Assembly: GCA_003134855.1 (NCBI GenBank)
Contig: PLCS01000007.1
Location: 753,011 to 817,010, forward strand
DNA: 64,000 bases
DNA from: Acidobacteriaceae bacterium
GTDB taxonomy: Bacteria > Acidobacteriota > Terriglobia > Terriglobales > Acidobacteriaceae
Direction: 5' to 3'
Shown: positions 40,695 to 57,688 of the stretch, in pieces
How the letters are laid out: each line of letters starts with the position of its first letter
Numbering within the stretch: position 1 is the first letter of the stretch
Program-made: the position numbers and the translations under genes
Notes under the pieces: generated by a model
Seen by the model: only the letters and a program-made list of their open reading frames with translations
What the model was told of the DNA's origin: nothing
The model's database searches: none

Positions 40695-42977
40695 ATGAAG
40701 AGACTGATTTTAACGATCACCGTCCTTTTCGCCTATGCATCGGCTGCCTGGGCCGCGCCGCCCGTCACTCTTACCTCTCTGCGCGCCATTCGTGCGCTCA
40801 GCAATGCCGAGGCCAGCAACGGGCTTCCCGTCGCCTTCGAGGCCACGGTTACCTACTACCGCGGATATGAACACACATTGTTTGTGCAGGATGGCGACGC
40901 GGCCATTTATGTTACCTATCCAACCGATCTCAAACTGATTCCCGGCGACCGCGTGCTGGTGCAGGGAAAGACGCGGAGCAGCTTCAATCCAATTGTGAAG
41001 GCCGGCAGCGTCACATTGGTGCGCCACGGCGTCGTGCCTAAACCGGAGCCTGCCAGCTTCGATCAGATGATCCGCGCAAAGACCGATTGCAAGCTGGTGA
41101 CCGTGCGCGGCGTGATCCGCACAGCTGACCGGACGTTAAGCGCGGAAGCCCCCGTGCATTTCATGCGCCTGCAGTTGCTTATGGAGGGTGGCTATTTTAA
41201 CGCAAATGTGGACAGCGACGAAGTAGACGTTCTCGAAAGCCTGTTGGATGCCGAAGTGGAACTCACCGGCATCGCCTCGGAAGAATTCGACAGCAAGATG
41301 CATCAGACAGGGATTTTGATGCACGTTCAATCGCTTTCCGATGTGAGGATCATCCAGCGCGCCGGCTCCAGTCCATGGGCTCTTCCCACCACCCCGATGG
41401 ATCGGGTGATCACGGCTTTTCATAGAAGTGATTCCTCGTCCAGGATCCGGGTTCATGGAACCATCACCTATTACCTGCCTGGTTCAGCCGTTGTCTTGCA
41501 GGACGGAGCCAAAAGCATCTGGATCGCAACCTTGACTCGCAAACCTTTACGAGTCGGCGATGCAGCGGAGGCAACCGGCTTTCCCGATAATCACGACGGC
41601 TTTCTCAACCTGATGCATGGCGAAGTTCGGGACACACTCACGCCCGCGCTGGTCACGCCGCTTGCGGCAACCTGGGAGACCATGTCACCCAGAGGATATG
41701 ACTCGCCCGGCCATCATGACGATCTTGTTTCGATTGAAGGCCGGGTTGAAACCGAGGTGCGGGAGGCTTCACAGGATGAGCTGGTTCTGGCGGCTGATGG
41801 CAAGCTCTTCTCCGCCATCTACCGCCATCCGGATTATCCGAATCCGTCCTCCAGGGTGATTCCTCTTGGCTCCAAGGTTCGTGTAACCGGCATCTGCGTC
41901 CTGGAATACTCCAACGCCTTCACCGCACACGTGCCTTTCAATATTCTTCTGCGCAGCTATGACGATATTGTCATCGTCGCTCGTCCTTCGCTGGTCAACA
42001 CGCGCAACCTCCTGATCGCCGTCGGCCTGCTGCTTCTTGTCGTCTTCGCCGTGATCGCCAGGGGATGGGCACTGGAACATAAGGTACGTCGTCAGACCGC
42101 CGCGATGTCGGCGCTGAGGGAAGCCGAGGCGGAACTGGAGCGGCACCGCAGTAGTATTCTCGAGGACATTAATGGATCGCGGCCCCTGGCCGAGATCCTC
42201 GAAAAGATCGCGGAGATGGTTTCCTCCACGCTGGAGGGCGCCCCCTGCTGGTGCGAGGTTGCCGATGGGGCAAGGCTGGGAGATTGTCCGACGGAGCAAC
42301 AAGACCTGCGCATCGTCTGTGAGGAGATTCCTGCCCGTTCCGGTCCGGCGCTGGGCGCGCTCTATGCCGGACTCGATCAGCGGACACCGCCGGGCGGCCG
42401 CGAAACTGCAGCTCTCCAAAACGGGGTGAGGCTGGCTACGCTGGCCATTGAAACCCGGAGGCTCTACAGCGATCTGCGCCGCCGCTCGGAGTTTGATCTG
42501 CTCACCGATATTCGCAACCGCTTCGCGATGGAGAAATTCATCGAATCGCAGATCGATGAGGCGCGCCAATCAGGCAGAATCCTCGGATTGATCTACATCG
42601 ACCTGGACAAATTCAAGCCCATCAACGACACCTATGGCCATCACGTGGGTGACCTGTTCCTCCAGGCGGTGGCCGCGCGCATGAGCCGCCAGTTGCTGGG
42701 CGGCGATATGCTGGCGCGGCTGGGAGGAGACGAGTTCGCCGCGCTGGTCTCGCTCCACCATGGCCGCGCCGACCTGGACACGATCGTTGCCAGGCTGGAA
42801 CACTGCTTCGATGATCCTTTTGTCGTGGGGGGATATCTGCTGCATGGCGAGGCCAGCATCGGCGTTGCTATCTATCCGGAGGACGGCGCCACCAAAGACA
42901 GCCTGCTAAGCGCCGCCGACGCTGCCATGTACGAGGCAAAACACAGCAAGCGCCAAGCCGAAGAGAAGCCGGCATAG
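40695..42977 (+). CDS. Diguanylate cyclase with periplasmic OB-like and GAF-like domains (copy 1)
   Basis: A 760-residue membrane protein expected to make cyclic di-GMP. Order: signal peptide (ITVLFAYASAAWAA), a periplasmic region of about 410 residues with repeated OB-fold-like beta segments (LFVQDGDAAIYVTYP; VVLQDGAKSIWIATL), one transmembrane helix near 437-457, a GAF-like domain with a short coiled linker, and a GGDEF domain with intact GGDEF at 677-681. The inhibitory RxxD site expected five residues before GGDEF reads LGGD, so product feedback is probably lost. It is paralogous to the next gene. ATG 40695 is chosen by alignment with that copy. The 221 bp upstream contain no gene. Confidence 0.9.
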   Translation: MKRLILTITVLFAYASAAWAAPPVTLTSLRAIRALSNAEASNGLPVAFEATVTYYRGYEHTLFVQDGDAAIYVTYPTDLKLIPGDRVLVQGKTRSSFNPIVKAGSVTLVRHGVVPKPEPASFDQMIRAKTDCKLVTVRGVIRTADRTLSAEAPVHFMRLQLLMEGGYFNANVDSDEVDVLESLLDAEVELTGIASEEFDSKMHQTGILMHVQSLSDVRIIQRAGSSPWALPTTPMDRVITAFHRSDSSSRIRVHGTITYYLPGSAVVLQDGAKSIWIATLTRKPLRVGDAAEATGFPDNHDGFLNLMHGEVRDTLTPALVTPLAATWETMSPRGYDSPGHHDDLVSIEGRVETEVREASQDELVLAADGKLFSAIYRHPDYPNPSSRVIPLGSKVRVTGICVLEYSNAFTAHVPFNILLRSYDDIVIVARPSLVNTRNLLIAVGLLLLVVFAVIARGWALEHKVRRQTAAMSALREAEAELERHRSSILEDINGSRPLAEILEKIAEMVSSTLEGAPCWCEVADGARLGDCPTEQQDLRIVCEEIPARSGPALGALYAGLDQRTPPGGRETAALQNGVRLATLAIETRRLYSDLRRRSEFDLLTDIRNRFAMEKFIESQIDEARQSGRILGLIYIDLDKFKPINDTYGHHVGDLFLQAVAARMSRQLLGGDMLARLGGDEFAALVSLHHGRADLDTIVARLEHCFDDPFVVGGYLLHGEASIGVAIYPEDGATKDSLLSAADAAMYEAKHSKRQAEEKPA

Positions 42978-43101
42978 AGCCCGCGCGCTGCAATCCTAGA
43001 CAAGAATTACTTGCGCCAGAGTGAACCATTAGGAGCATACTGCCGATAGAGCCTTCAGGAACCGCAATGAGAATTGCTGGTTGATCGGTGTGTTCGCAAT
43101 G

Positions 43102-45384
43102 ATGAAGAGACTGATTCCCGTGATCGCGATCCTTCTCGGCTGGGCCTCGGCTGCCTGGGCAGCCGCGCCCGCCCCACTCACGACCGTGCAGGCCATTCGT
43201 GCGCTGACCAATGTCGAAGCCAGCATGGGACTACCCGTCGCCTTCCAGGCCACGGTGACCTACAACCGCAGCTATGAACGGCTCTTGTTTGTGCAGGATG
43301 GCGACGCCGCCATTTATATCGGCTACCCAACCCCGCTCAAACTGGTTCCCGGCGACCGCGTTGTGGTGCGCGGAAAAACGCATAAAAGCTTCTCTCCGAT
43401 TGTGAGTGCCGACAGCGTCACATTGCTGGGCCACGGCGCCGTGCCAAAGGCGGAGCCGGCCAGTTTCGATCAGATGATGCGCGCCGAGACCGATGGCAGG
43501 ATGGTCACGGTGCGCGCGACGATCCGCGCAGCGGACCAAAAGTTAAGCCCGGAAGCGCCGGTCTCCTTTTCGCGCCTGCAGTTGCTCATGGATGGCGGCT
43601 ATTTTACCGCCGATGTGGAAGGCAAAGACGCCATCGCACTCCAGGGATTACTGGATGCCGAAGTGGAAATGACCGGAATCGCCTCGGAACTATTCGATAG
43701 CAAGATGCATCACACCGGGATTCATATGTATGTTCAATCGCTTTCTTACGTCAAGGTAATCAAGCGAGCCAGTTCCAGTCCATGGTCCCTCCCAGCCACC
43801 CCGATGGATCGGGTAATTGACGTCTATCATTCGAACGATTCCACCCCCAGAGTCCTGGTTCATGGAAGCATCACCTATTACCTGCCCGGTTCAACCGTTG
43901 TCTTGCAGAATGGCGCCAAGAGCATTTGGATCAATACCCTGACGTACGAACCCTTGAGGATCGGCGACGCCGCGGATGCAACCGGCTTTCCCGAAGTCCA
44001 CGACGGCTTTGTCAATCTGACGCGTGGTGAAATTCAAGACAGCCACACGTCCGCGCCGGTCACGCCGATTGCGGTGACCTGGCAGACACTTTCGATCCAG
44101 GGCTACGATTCGCCCGGCCATCACGACGATCTTGTTTCGATTGAAGGCCAGGTTGTTACCGAGGTGCGGGAGGATGCGCAGGATGAACTGGTGCTGGCCG
44201 TCGATGGCAAACTCTTCTCCGCCATCTACAACCACCCGAATGGTCCGGTTCCAGACGCCAAGGTGATCCCACTGGGCTCCAGAATCCGGGTTACAGGCAT
44301 CTGTATCCAGGAAAACTCCGACCCATTCACCGCGCAGATACCCTTCAAAATCCTGCTGCGCAATTATGACGACATTGCGGTGGTCGCCAAACCATCCATG
44401 TTGAACATTCGCAACCTCTTACTCATCGTCGGCATCTTGCTCGTCGTCGTCTTCGGCGTGATCGCGAGGGGATGGCTCATTGAACGAAATGTGCGCCGGC
44501 AAATCACTACTATGGCTGAAATCGAGCGTCAGCGCAGCCGCATCCTCGAAGACATCAACGGATCGCGGCCCCTGGCCGAAATCCTCGAAGCAATTGCAGC
44601 CATGGTCTCCTCCACGCTGGAGGGCGCCCCCTGCTGGTGCGAGATCGCCGATGGAGCAATTCTGGGCGCTTGCCCGCAGGAGCAGAGCAGCCTGCGCGTC
44701 GTCCACGCGGAGATTCCTGCCCGCTCCGGTCCGGCGCTGGGCGCGCTCTATGCCGGATTCCATCCGCAGACGCTGCCGGCCGCCGGCGAACTGGAGGCGC
44801 TCCAAACAGGGGCGCGCCTGGCCACGTTGGCCATTGAGACGCGCCGGCTCTACACCGATCTGCGCCGCCGCTCGGAGTTCGATCTGCTCACCGACATCCC
44901 CAACCGCTTCGCGATGGAGAGATTCATCAATGCGCAAATCGAGCAGGCGGACAAATCCGGCGGCATTCTGGGCCTGATCTACATTGATCTGGATAAATTC
45001 AAGCCGATTAACGACACCTACGGCCATCATGTCGGAGACCTTTTCCTCCAGGCGGTGGCCCGTCGCATGAGCCGCCAATTGTCGGGCAGCGATATGCTGG
45101 CGCGGCTGGGCGGCGACGAATTCGCGGCCCTGGTCTCACCGCAGAATGGGCGAATGAATCTGGATCCAGTCGTCGCCCGGCTGAAGCACTGCTTCGATAA
45201 GCCGTTTAGGATTGAGGACCACCTTATTCACGGCGAGGCCAGCATTGGTGTTGCTCTTTATCCGGAAGACGGCGCGACACAAGACAGTCTGCTGAGCGCC
45301 GCCGACGCGGCCATGTACGCGGTGAAAAACAGAAAAAAGAATTTTGAAAAGAGCATGGGTCTGATCTTGCATTCGGAACTTTGA
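43102..45384 (+). CDS. Diguanylate cyclase with periplasmic OB-like and GAF-like domains (copy 2)
   Basis: A 760-residue tandem paralogue of the preceding gene, roughly 70% identical by eye over the first 170 residues, with the same order: signal peptide, OB-fold-like periplasmic repeats (LFVQDGDAAIYIGYP; VVLQNGAKSIWINTL), helix, GAF-like domain, GGDEF at 670-674. The linker after the helix is seven residues shorter and the C-terminal tail is longer. The RxxD position reads SGSD, so the I-site is again missing. I start at the second of two adjacent ATGs (43099 and 43102) to match copy 1. The 124-bp gap between copies holds no terminator. Divergence in the periplasmic domain may give different ligands. 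Confidence 0.9.
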   Translation: MKRLIPVIAILLGWASAAWAAAPAPLTTVQAIRALTNVEASMGLPVAFQATVTYNRSYERLLFVQDGDAAIYIGYPTPLKLVPGDRVVVRGKTHKSFSPIVSADSVTLLGHGAVPKAEPASFDQMMRAETDGRMVTVRATIRAADQKLSPEAPVSFSRLQLLMDGGYFTADVEGKDAIALQGLLDAEVEMTGIASELFDSKMHHTGIHMYVQSLSYVKVIKRASSSPWSLPATPMDRVIDVYHSNDSTPRVLVHGSITYYLPGSTVVLQNGAKSIWINTLTYEPLRIGDAADATGFPEVHDGFVNLTRGEIQDSHTSAPVTPIAVTWQTLSIQGYDSPGHHDDLVSIEGQVVTEVREDAQDELVLAVDGKLFSAIYNHPNGPVPDAKVIPLGSRIRVTGICIQENSDPFTAQIPFKILLRNYDDIAVVAKPSMLNIRNLLLIVGILLVVVFGVIARGWLIERNVRRQITTMAEIERQRSRILEDINGSRPLAEILEAIAAMVSSTLEGAPCWCEIADGAILGACPQEQSSLRVVHAEIPARSGPALGALYAGFHPQTLPAAGELEALQTGARLATLAIETRRLYTDLRRRSEFDLLTDIPNRFAMERFINAQIEQADKSGGILGLIYIDLDKFKPINDTYGHHVGDLFLQAVARRMSRQLSGSDMLARLGGDEFAALVSPQNGRMNLDPVVARLKHCFDKPFRIEDHLIHGEASIGVALYPEDGATQDSLLSAADAAMYAVKNRKKNFEKSMGLILHSEL

Positions 45385-45403
45385 CTCGATTATCGCGCAA
45401 TAC

Positions 45404-45430
45404 AAAGGCCCGGCTTGCGCCGGGCCTTTT
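45404..45430. terminator. Strong bidirectional rho-independent terminator
   Basis: A perfect 11-bp stem, AAAGGCCCGGC (45404-45414) with GCCGGGCCTTT (45419-45429), loop TTGC, with T-runs at the end on both strands. It lies between the convergent diguanylate cyclase (plus) and rpoC (minus), so it probably ends both transcripts. Confidence 0.92.
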
Positions 45431-45457
45431 GTGTTGATAGAACGCGGCAGATGCAAC

Positions 45458-49648
<4,191 letters not shown>

Positions 49649-49784
49649 GGCGACCCTCCTTGGCGGGCCTCATCGACGCCTGCCACGGCTTATCCCGGGA
49701 TTCTTTATGGATTCTTCCTTCCCGGGAAGCGGTGTAGACCGCTTTCAAGAAGAACCCTGAAAAAACTCAGCGATCAGCTAGAAG

Positions 49785-54266
<4,482 letters not shown>

Positions 54267-54289
54267 GTTCACTCCTGACCCTGGTCGCT

Positions 54290-54338
54290 CCGGCGCCGAA
54301 TTTGGCCCGGGCCGGTGCCCGAGTCTCTTCGGCGCCGG
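54290..54338 (-). promoter_or_regulatory. Perfect 11-bp hairpin in the rpoB leader
   Basis: CCGGCGCCGAA (54290-54300) is the exact complement of TTCGGCGCCGG (54328-54338), with a 27-nt loop that itself contains a CGGGC/GCCCG pairing. It ends about 13 bases before the rpoB ribosome-binding site, a position where it could affect translation. There is no T-run, so it is not an obvious terminator. A regulatory role is inferred. Confidence 0.45.
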
Positions 54339-54990
54339 CGAATTACGGTAAGTAAGTCAAAAAAACGGACTGGCGGCTGCAATCTCCAGCCCCACCCCTC
54401 AAACCCCGGCATGCCCCTCGGCAAACCCCAAGGCAAAATCGCTGCCAAGCCGCAAGCACACCGGGAATCTCCCACGGGGCCATGCATCTCCCGTGAATCT
54501 TCATTCAAAAACGCATCGTGGGCATTGCCGAACATCCGGCAAGTGCGCTATGCTGCGCACAATCGAGGAAGCTAACGAAAGGATGGAACCTGTTTACGAT
54601 TCTGGTACGCGCAGAGCAAATTTTCCCGAAATGGCCCCTCTGCCGCGGTCGGAAGACACGAACAGCCCGCAAGGACACAATGCCTCGCGAGCGCGGCCCA
54701 TCGCCTGTGCCCCCATCCGAATTCTCTTGAATGCTCTCGCCGATCCCAAAGCTCGCTTCTGCCGCTCGCTCGCCAGCCACTCGCAACGTCAACGGAAACT
54801 CAGCCTGCCGCCTAAGTAAACTGTTGACCCCAAGGCACTTAGCTACAAAGCGAATCCCGCCGCCAGAGGGCTTGGCTCTGCCCCGGCCAGCGGATGCTCG
54901 CGTGCCCATTCCTAACTCTCAAATCATGCCAACCCAAATGCCCCATTCCCTGAAAAAAAACGGAATGAGACGAAAAAACGCACAACTTAC

Positions 54991-55019
54991 ATATTAGCGC
55001 GTTCCGGCCAGCCTTGCAA
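54991..55019 (-). promoter_or_regulatory. Probable sigma-70 promoter for rpoB-rpoC
   Basis: On the minus strand TTGCAA (55019 to 55014) and TAATAT (54996 to 54991) are separated by exactly 17 bp, 37 bases downstream of the rplL stop. The -35 box is identical to that of the rplA promoter at 57275-57280, with the same spacing. This supports separate initiation of rpoBC. Confidence 0.5.
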
Positions 55020-55055
55020 GCCGCCCGGCCTCGCGGTCGGGCTGCCTGATCGTGC

Positions 55056-55424
55056 CTACTTGATTTCGATGGTTGCGATGCCTTCAAACTTCTTCCGGAT
55101 CGCCTCGGCCTCGTCCTTGGTCGCGTTCTCCTTGATCGCTTTGGGGGCGCCATCGACCAGGTCCTTGGCTTCCTTCAGGCCCAGCGAGGTAATCTCCCGC
55201 ACCGCCTTGATGGTGTTGATCTTGTTGGCGCCGAAGTCCTTCAGAATCACCTGGAACTCGGTCTGCTCCTCCACAACCGGGGCCGCCGCTGCCGCCGCCG
55301 CCGCCACCGGAGCCGCCGCCGCCGCGGAAACACCCAGCCGCGCTTCCAGCTTCTTCACCAGAGCCGCCGCTTCCAGCAAGCTCAACGCTACAATTTGCTC
55401 TTCCAACTGTGCCAAATCCGCCAT
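55056..55424 (-). CDS. rplL: 50S ribosomal protein L7/L12
   Basis: A 122-residue stalk protein that recruits translation GTPases. The N-terminal dimerisation domain ([20 protein letters not shown]) is joined by an Ala/Pro hinge (about 37-55) to the C-terminal domain, with [20 protein letters not shown] and [17 protein letters not shown] 55424 is the family start and has GGAGAAG upstream; the frame has four more codons. It follows rplJ after 221 bp that contain inverted heptamer arrays. Confidence 0.97.
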   Translation of the reverse strand: MADLAQLEEQIVALSLLEAAALVKKLEARLGVSAAAAAPVAAAAAAAAPVVEEQTEFQVILKDFGANKINTIKAVREITSLGLKEAKDLVDGAPKAIKENATKDEAEAIRKKFEGIATIEIK

Positions 55425-55543
55425 TGTCTTCTCCATTCAGAACTGTTTTGAATTGTTTTCCTGCGGCCGCAAACCCAAACCGGAAGTTTCCGATGCGCCA
55501 GACCCGCGCCCTTCCCGCCTGCTTTCCAGCCAAATCTCTTGAA

Positions 55544-55656
55544 AGCAGCTATTAGCCGTTAGCTTTTAGCTTCTAGCTCTTTCCCAAAAGGACCGACAAC
55601 CTCAACTTCAAGAAAAAAGCTAAAAGCTAAAAGCTAGAAGCTAGAAGCTGGCGGCT
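55544..55656. repeat. Inverted arrays of a 7-bp repeat (AGCTAAA/AGCTAGA) in the rplJ-rplL spacer
   Basis: The left arm (about 55544-55582) reads TAGCTTTTAGCTTCTAGCTC. The right arm (about 55613-55656) repeats AGCTAAA and AGCTAGA five times. The arms are complementary over more than 30 bases, with a loop of about 30. The right arm ends at the rplJ stop, where GGCGGCTTTTAAGCCGCC (55650-55667) makes another hairpin over the stop codon. On the minus-strand transcript this would form a large stem between rplJ and rplL. Confidence 0.75.
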
Positions 55657-55657
55657 T

Positions 55658-56194
55658 TTAAGCCGCCGACGCAAACTTTTCCTTCTCCACACCCTGGCCC
55701 AGCACCACCGCCAGATCCTTACCCGCGGCATTCAGCACCGTCACCAGCCGCTGCGCCGGCGCATTGATCAGGAAGAGCAGCTTGGCAAAGAGTTCTTCCT
55801 TGCCCGGCATCGTCGCCAGCGCCTTCACTTCGTCCACCGTCAGCAGCTTGCCGTCCACGATGCCCAGCTTGAACTGGAACTCCGCGTTCTCGCTCGCCCA
55901 CTTGGCAAAGACCTTCGCAAGCGCCACCGGATCGCCCGCGGTAAACGCCACCGAATTCACACCCCGCAGCCCCTGCAGCGCGGCCTCCACCTTGGTGCCC
56001 TGGCCGGAGACGGCCGCCAGCTTGTTCTTCACCACGCGATACTTGCCACCCGCCTCGCGAATGACTTTACGTAATTGAAAGTCCTTGGCCACGGTCAGCT
56101 TGGTAAACGTGCCGATAATCGCTGTCGTCGAACTCTCCAGCTCCTTGGCCAGCAACTGGACCTTCTCTGTCTTCTTCGCCCTTGAAATCGCCAT
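55658..56194 (-). CDS. rplJ: 50S ribosomal protein L10
   Basis: A 178-residue protein that forms the base of the L7/L12 stalk. The N-terminal RNA-binding domain (AISRAKKTEKVQLLAKELE, YRVVKNKLA) and the C-terminal helix that carries L12 dimers are recognisable. Length is normal (165-180). It precedes rplL, and in many bacteria L10 controls its own operon; no such site was identified here. Confidence 0.96.
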   Translation of the reverse strand: MAISRAKKTEKVQLLAKELESSTTAIIGTFTKLTVAKDFQLRKVIREAGGKYRVVKNKLAAVSGQGTKVEAALQGLRGVNSVAFTAGDPVALAKVFAKWASENAEFQFKLGIVDGKLLTVDEVKALATMPGKEELFAKLLFLINAPAQRLVTVLNAAGKDLAVVLGQGVEKEKFASAA

Positions 56195-56211
56195 CTCTTC
56201 GCTCCGCTTCG

Positions 56212-56387
56212 ACAGTTCTCAGTTGTCAGTTGCCAGTTCTCAGTACCGAAGAACCTGCCTGCCGCTGAATCCTGCCAGTATTTCCAAACTGTTCTGCCCG
56301 CACGGGGCTCGCTTTATTGTCCCAGCTTCCCAATCGCAACACGGAATGTTGGTAACTGGCCGCTGAGAACTGAGAACTGACAACTGT
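56212..56387. repeat. Inverted nonamer arrays (CTGAGAACT type) in the rplA-rplJ spacer
   Basis: The left cluster (56212-56244) contains AGTTCTCAG twice plus variants AGTTGTCAG and AGTTGCCAG. The right cluster (56351-56387) contains CTGAGAACT twice plus CTGACAACT. The arms are complementary over about 33 bases and bracket the spacer between rplA and rplJ. The same nonamer forms the arrays at 37310-37466. Confidence 0.75.
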
Positions 56388-57098
56388 TTAGTGCTTGCCG
56401 GCCGCGTCCGCAACCGCCGAATCCAGCGGAACTCCCGGGCCCATCGTCGAGCTCAGCGTCACGCTCTTGATGTACTTGCCCTTGGCCGCCGAAGGCTTGC
56501 TGCGCACAATCGCCCCGATCACCGTCGTCGCGTTGTCGATCAGCTTCTGCGGCTCAAAGCTCAGCTTGCCCACCGGCACATGCACCAGGCTGGTCTTGTC
56601 GGCGCGGAACTCCACCTTGCCGGCCTTGATCTCTTTCACCGCCGCGGCCACATCCATCGTCACCGTTCCGGTCTTGGGATTCGGCATCAGCCCCTTGGGG
56701 CCGAGAATCTTGCCCAGCCGCCCCACCACCTTCATCATGTCCGGCGTGGCGATCAGCGCGTCGAAGGCCGTCCAGCCTTCCTTCTGAATCTTCTCCACCA
56801 TCTCTTCGCCGCCCACAAAGTCCGCGCCGGCCGCCGTCGCTTCCTTCTGGCGGTCGCCGGTGGCGATCACGGCCACGGTCTTGGTCTTGCCCAGCCCATG
56901 CGGCAACACCACCGTCCCGCGCACCATCTGGTCGGCATGGCGCGTGTCCACGCCCAGGCGCATCGTCAGATCAACGGTCTCGTCGAATTTGGCGTACTTC
57001 ACCTGCTTCAGCAGGCTGACCGCCTCGGGCAGGGCATACGACGGCTTGACCACAGCCGCGCGCGCCTTCACAATATTCTTGCTGGTTTTTCTGGCCAT
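56388..57098 (-). CDS. rplA: 50S ribosomal protein L1
   Basis: A 236-residue L1-stalk protein. Landmarks are [33 protein letters not shown], the hinge region [10 protein letters not shown] and [19 protein letters not shown], and the C-terminal end of domain [16 protein letters not shown] 57098 has GAGGGAAGA just upstream. rplK, the usual partner, does not precede it; instead there is a leader with its own promoter and, further upstream, a HicB-like gene. The leader has a perfect GGCAAC/GTTGCC hairpin (57160-57177). L1 represses its own mRNA in other bacteria, but I could not identify an L1-binding fold. Confidence 0.97.
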   Translation of the reverse strand: MARKTSKNIVKARAAVVKPSYALPEAVSLLKQVKYAKFDETVDLTMRLGVDTRHADQMVRGTVVLPHGLGKTKTVAVIATGDRQKEATAAGADFVGGEEMVEKIQKEGWTAFDALIATPDMMKVVGRLGKILGPKGLMPNPKTGTVTMDVAAAVKEIKAGKVEFRADKTSLVHVPVGKLSFEPQKLIDNATTVIGAIVRSKPSAAKGKYIKSVTLSSTMGPGVPLDSAVADAAGKH

Positions 57099-57251
57099 TC
57101 TTCCCTCGTCTCCCACCGCCCCTGCCAGCCCCGCTTTGCGGAGAACTCCTTGCCGGAGGGGCAACGTTTGGGTTGCCGCGCCTCTGGCAGTCGAGCCCAG
57201 AAACCGTGGTGCTTTTGACGGTCCAGAGATTTCCCCCGGACACATATTGGA

Positions 57252-57280
57252 ATCATAGCGAAACAGCCCGGGAATTGCAA
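57252..57280 (-). promoter_or_regulatory. Sigma-70-type promoter of the rplA operon
   Basis: On the minus strand TTGCAA (57280 to 57275) and TATGAT (57257 to 57252) are separated by 17 bp. Transcription would start near 57245, leaving a leader of about 147 nt before rplA. It is the best promoter match I noticed in the window. Confidence 0.6.
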
Positions 57281-57292
57281 ATGGGCCGCAAA

Positions 57293-57469
57293 TCAATAGC
57301 GGATGGAGGCCGGCGCGGCAGAATCGAAGTAGAAGGCTTGCACGGCCTCGCGGACGTTGGCCTTCAACTCATCCCAGCTATCGACCTGGGTGAAGATGCT
57401 CTCGCCGAGGGCTTCGGCGGTGTAGCCGCCATCAGACTCCTGCATCACTTCAAAGATGAGTTCCTTCAT
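57293..57469 (-). CDS. HicB-like small protein, orphan and slightly short
   Basis: A 58-residue protein with the sequence pattern of the HicB-like/UPF0150 fold: [20 protein letters not shown] followed by [20 protein letters not shown]. Full members usually carry about 10-15 more residues with an arginine/valine-rich last strand; here a stop falls after SIRY. No HicA-type toxin gene is next to it, so it may be an orphan antitoxin-like protein or a decayed pair. ATG 57469 is the likely start. It reads towards rplA and ends just upstream of the rplA promoter. Confidence 0.6.
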   Translation of the reverse strand: MKELIFEVMQESDGGYTAEALGESIFTQVDSWDELKANVREAVQAFYFDSAAPASIRY

Positions 57470-57688
57470 GCGGTTCGCACCCCCTGGCAGCCTTGCTTTC
57501 ATCATAATGCGACTTTGACTAGAAGCGAAGGACTGGGCTCAAACAATGTTCTCGGCGGTTTTAAAATCAAGTATCCGGTGGGTTGGGAATCGAAGATTCC
57601 CTGACAAAGCCTTCGTCCGTATCGAGAGTCACCCGCCGTCGGCGCGCGGTAGAATTCAGGCTGAACACCTAAGCCTTGGAGGAACACG

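Larger units (their letters stand above)
54267..55055 (-). other. 789-bp rplL-rpoB spacer without a supportable gene
   Basis: No reading frame here shows family features; the 134-codon frame at 54505-54909 has the skewed composition of chance frames. The stretch holds a promoter-like pair near its rplL end (54991-55019) and a strong hairpin next to rpoB (54290-54338). On the minus strand it would be an untranslated leader of roughly 720 nt. Bacterial rplL-rpoB spacers are usually much shorter. Confidence 0.6.

Noticed and set aside
54505..54909. 134-codon minus-strand frame in the rplL-rpoB spacer
   Set aside because: No ribosome-binding site, no family features, and skewed composition. I regard the spacer as untranslated.
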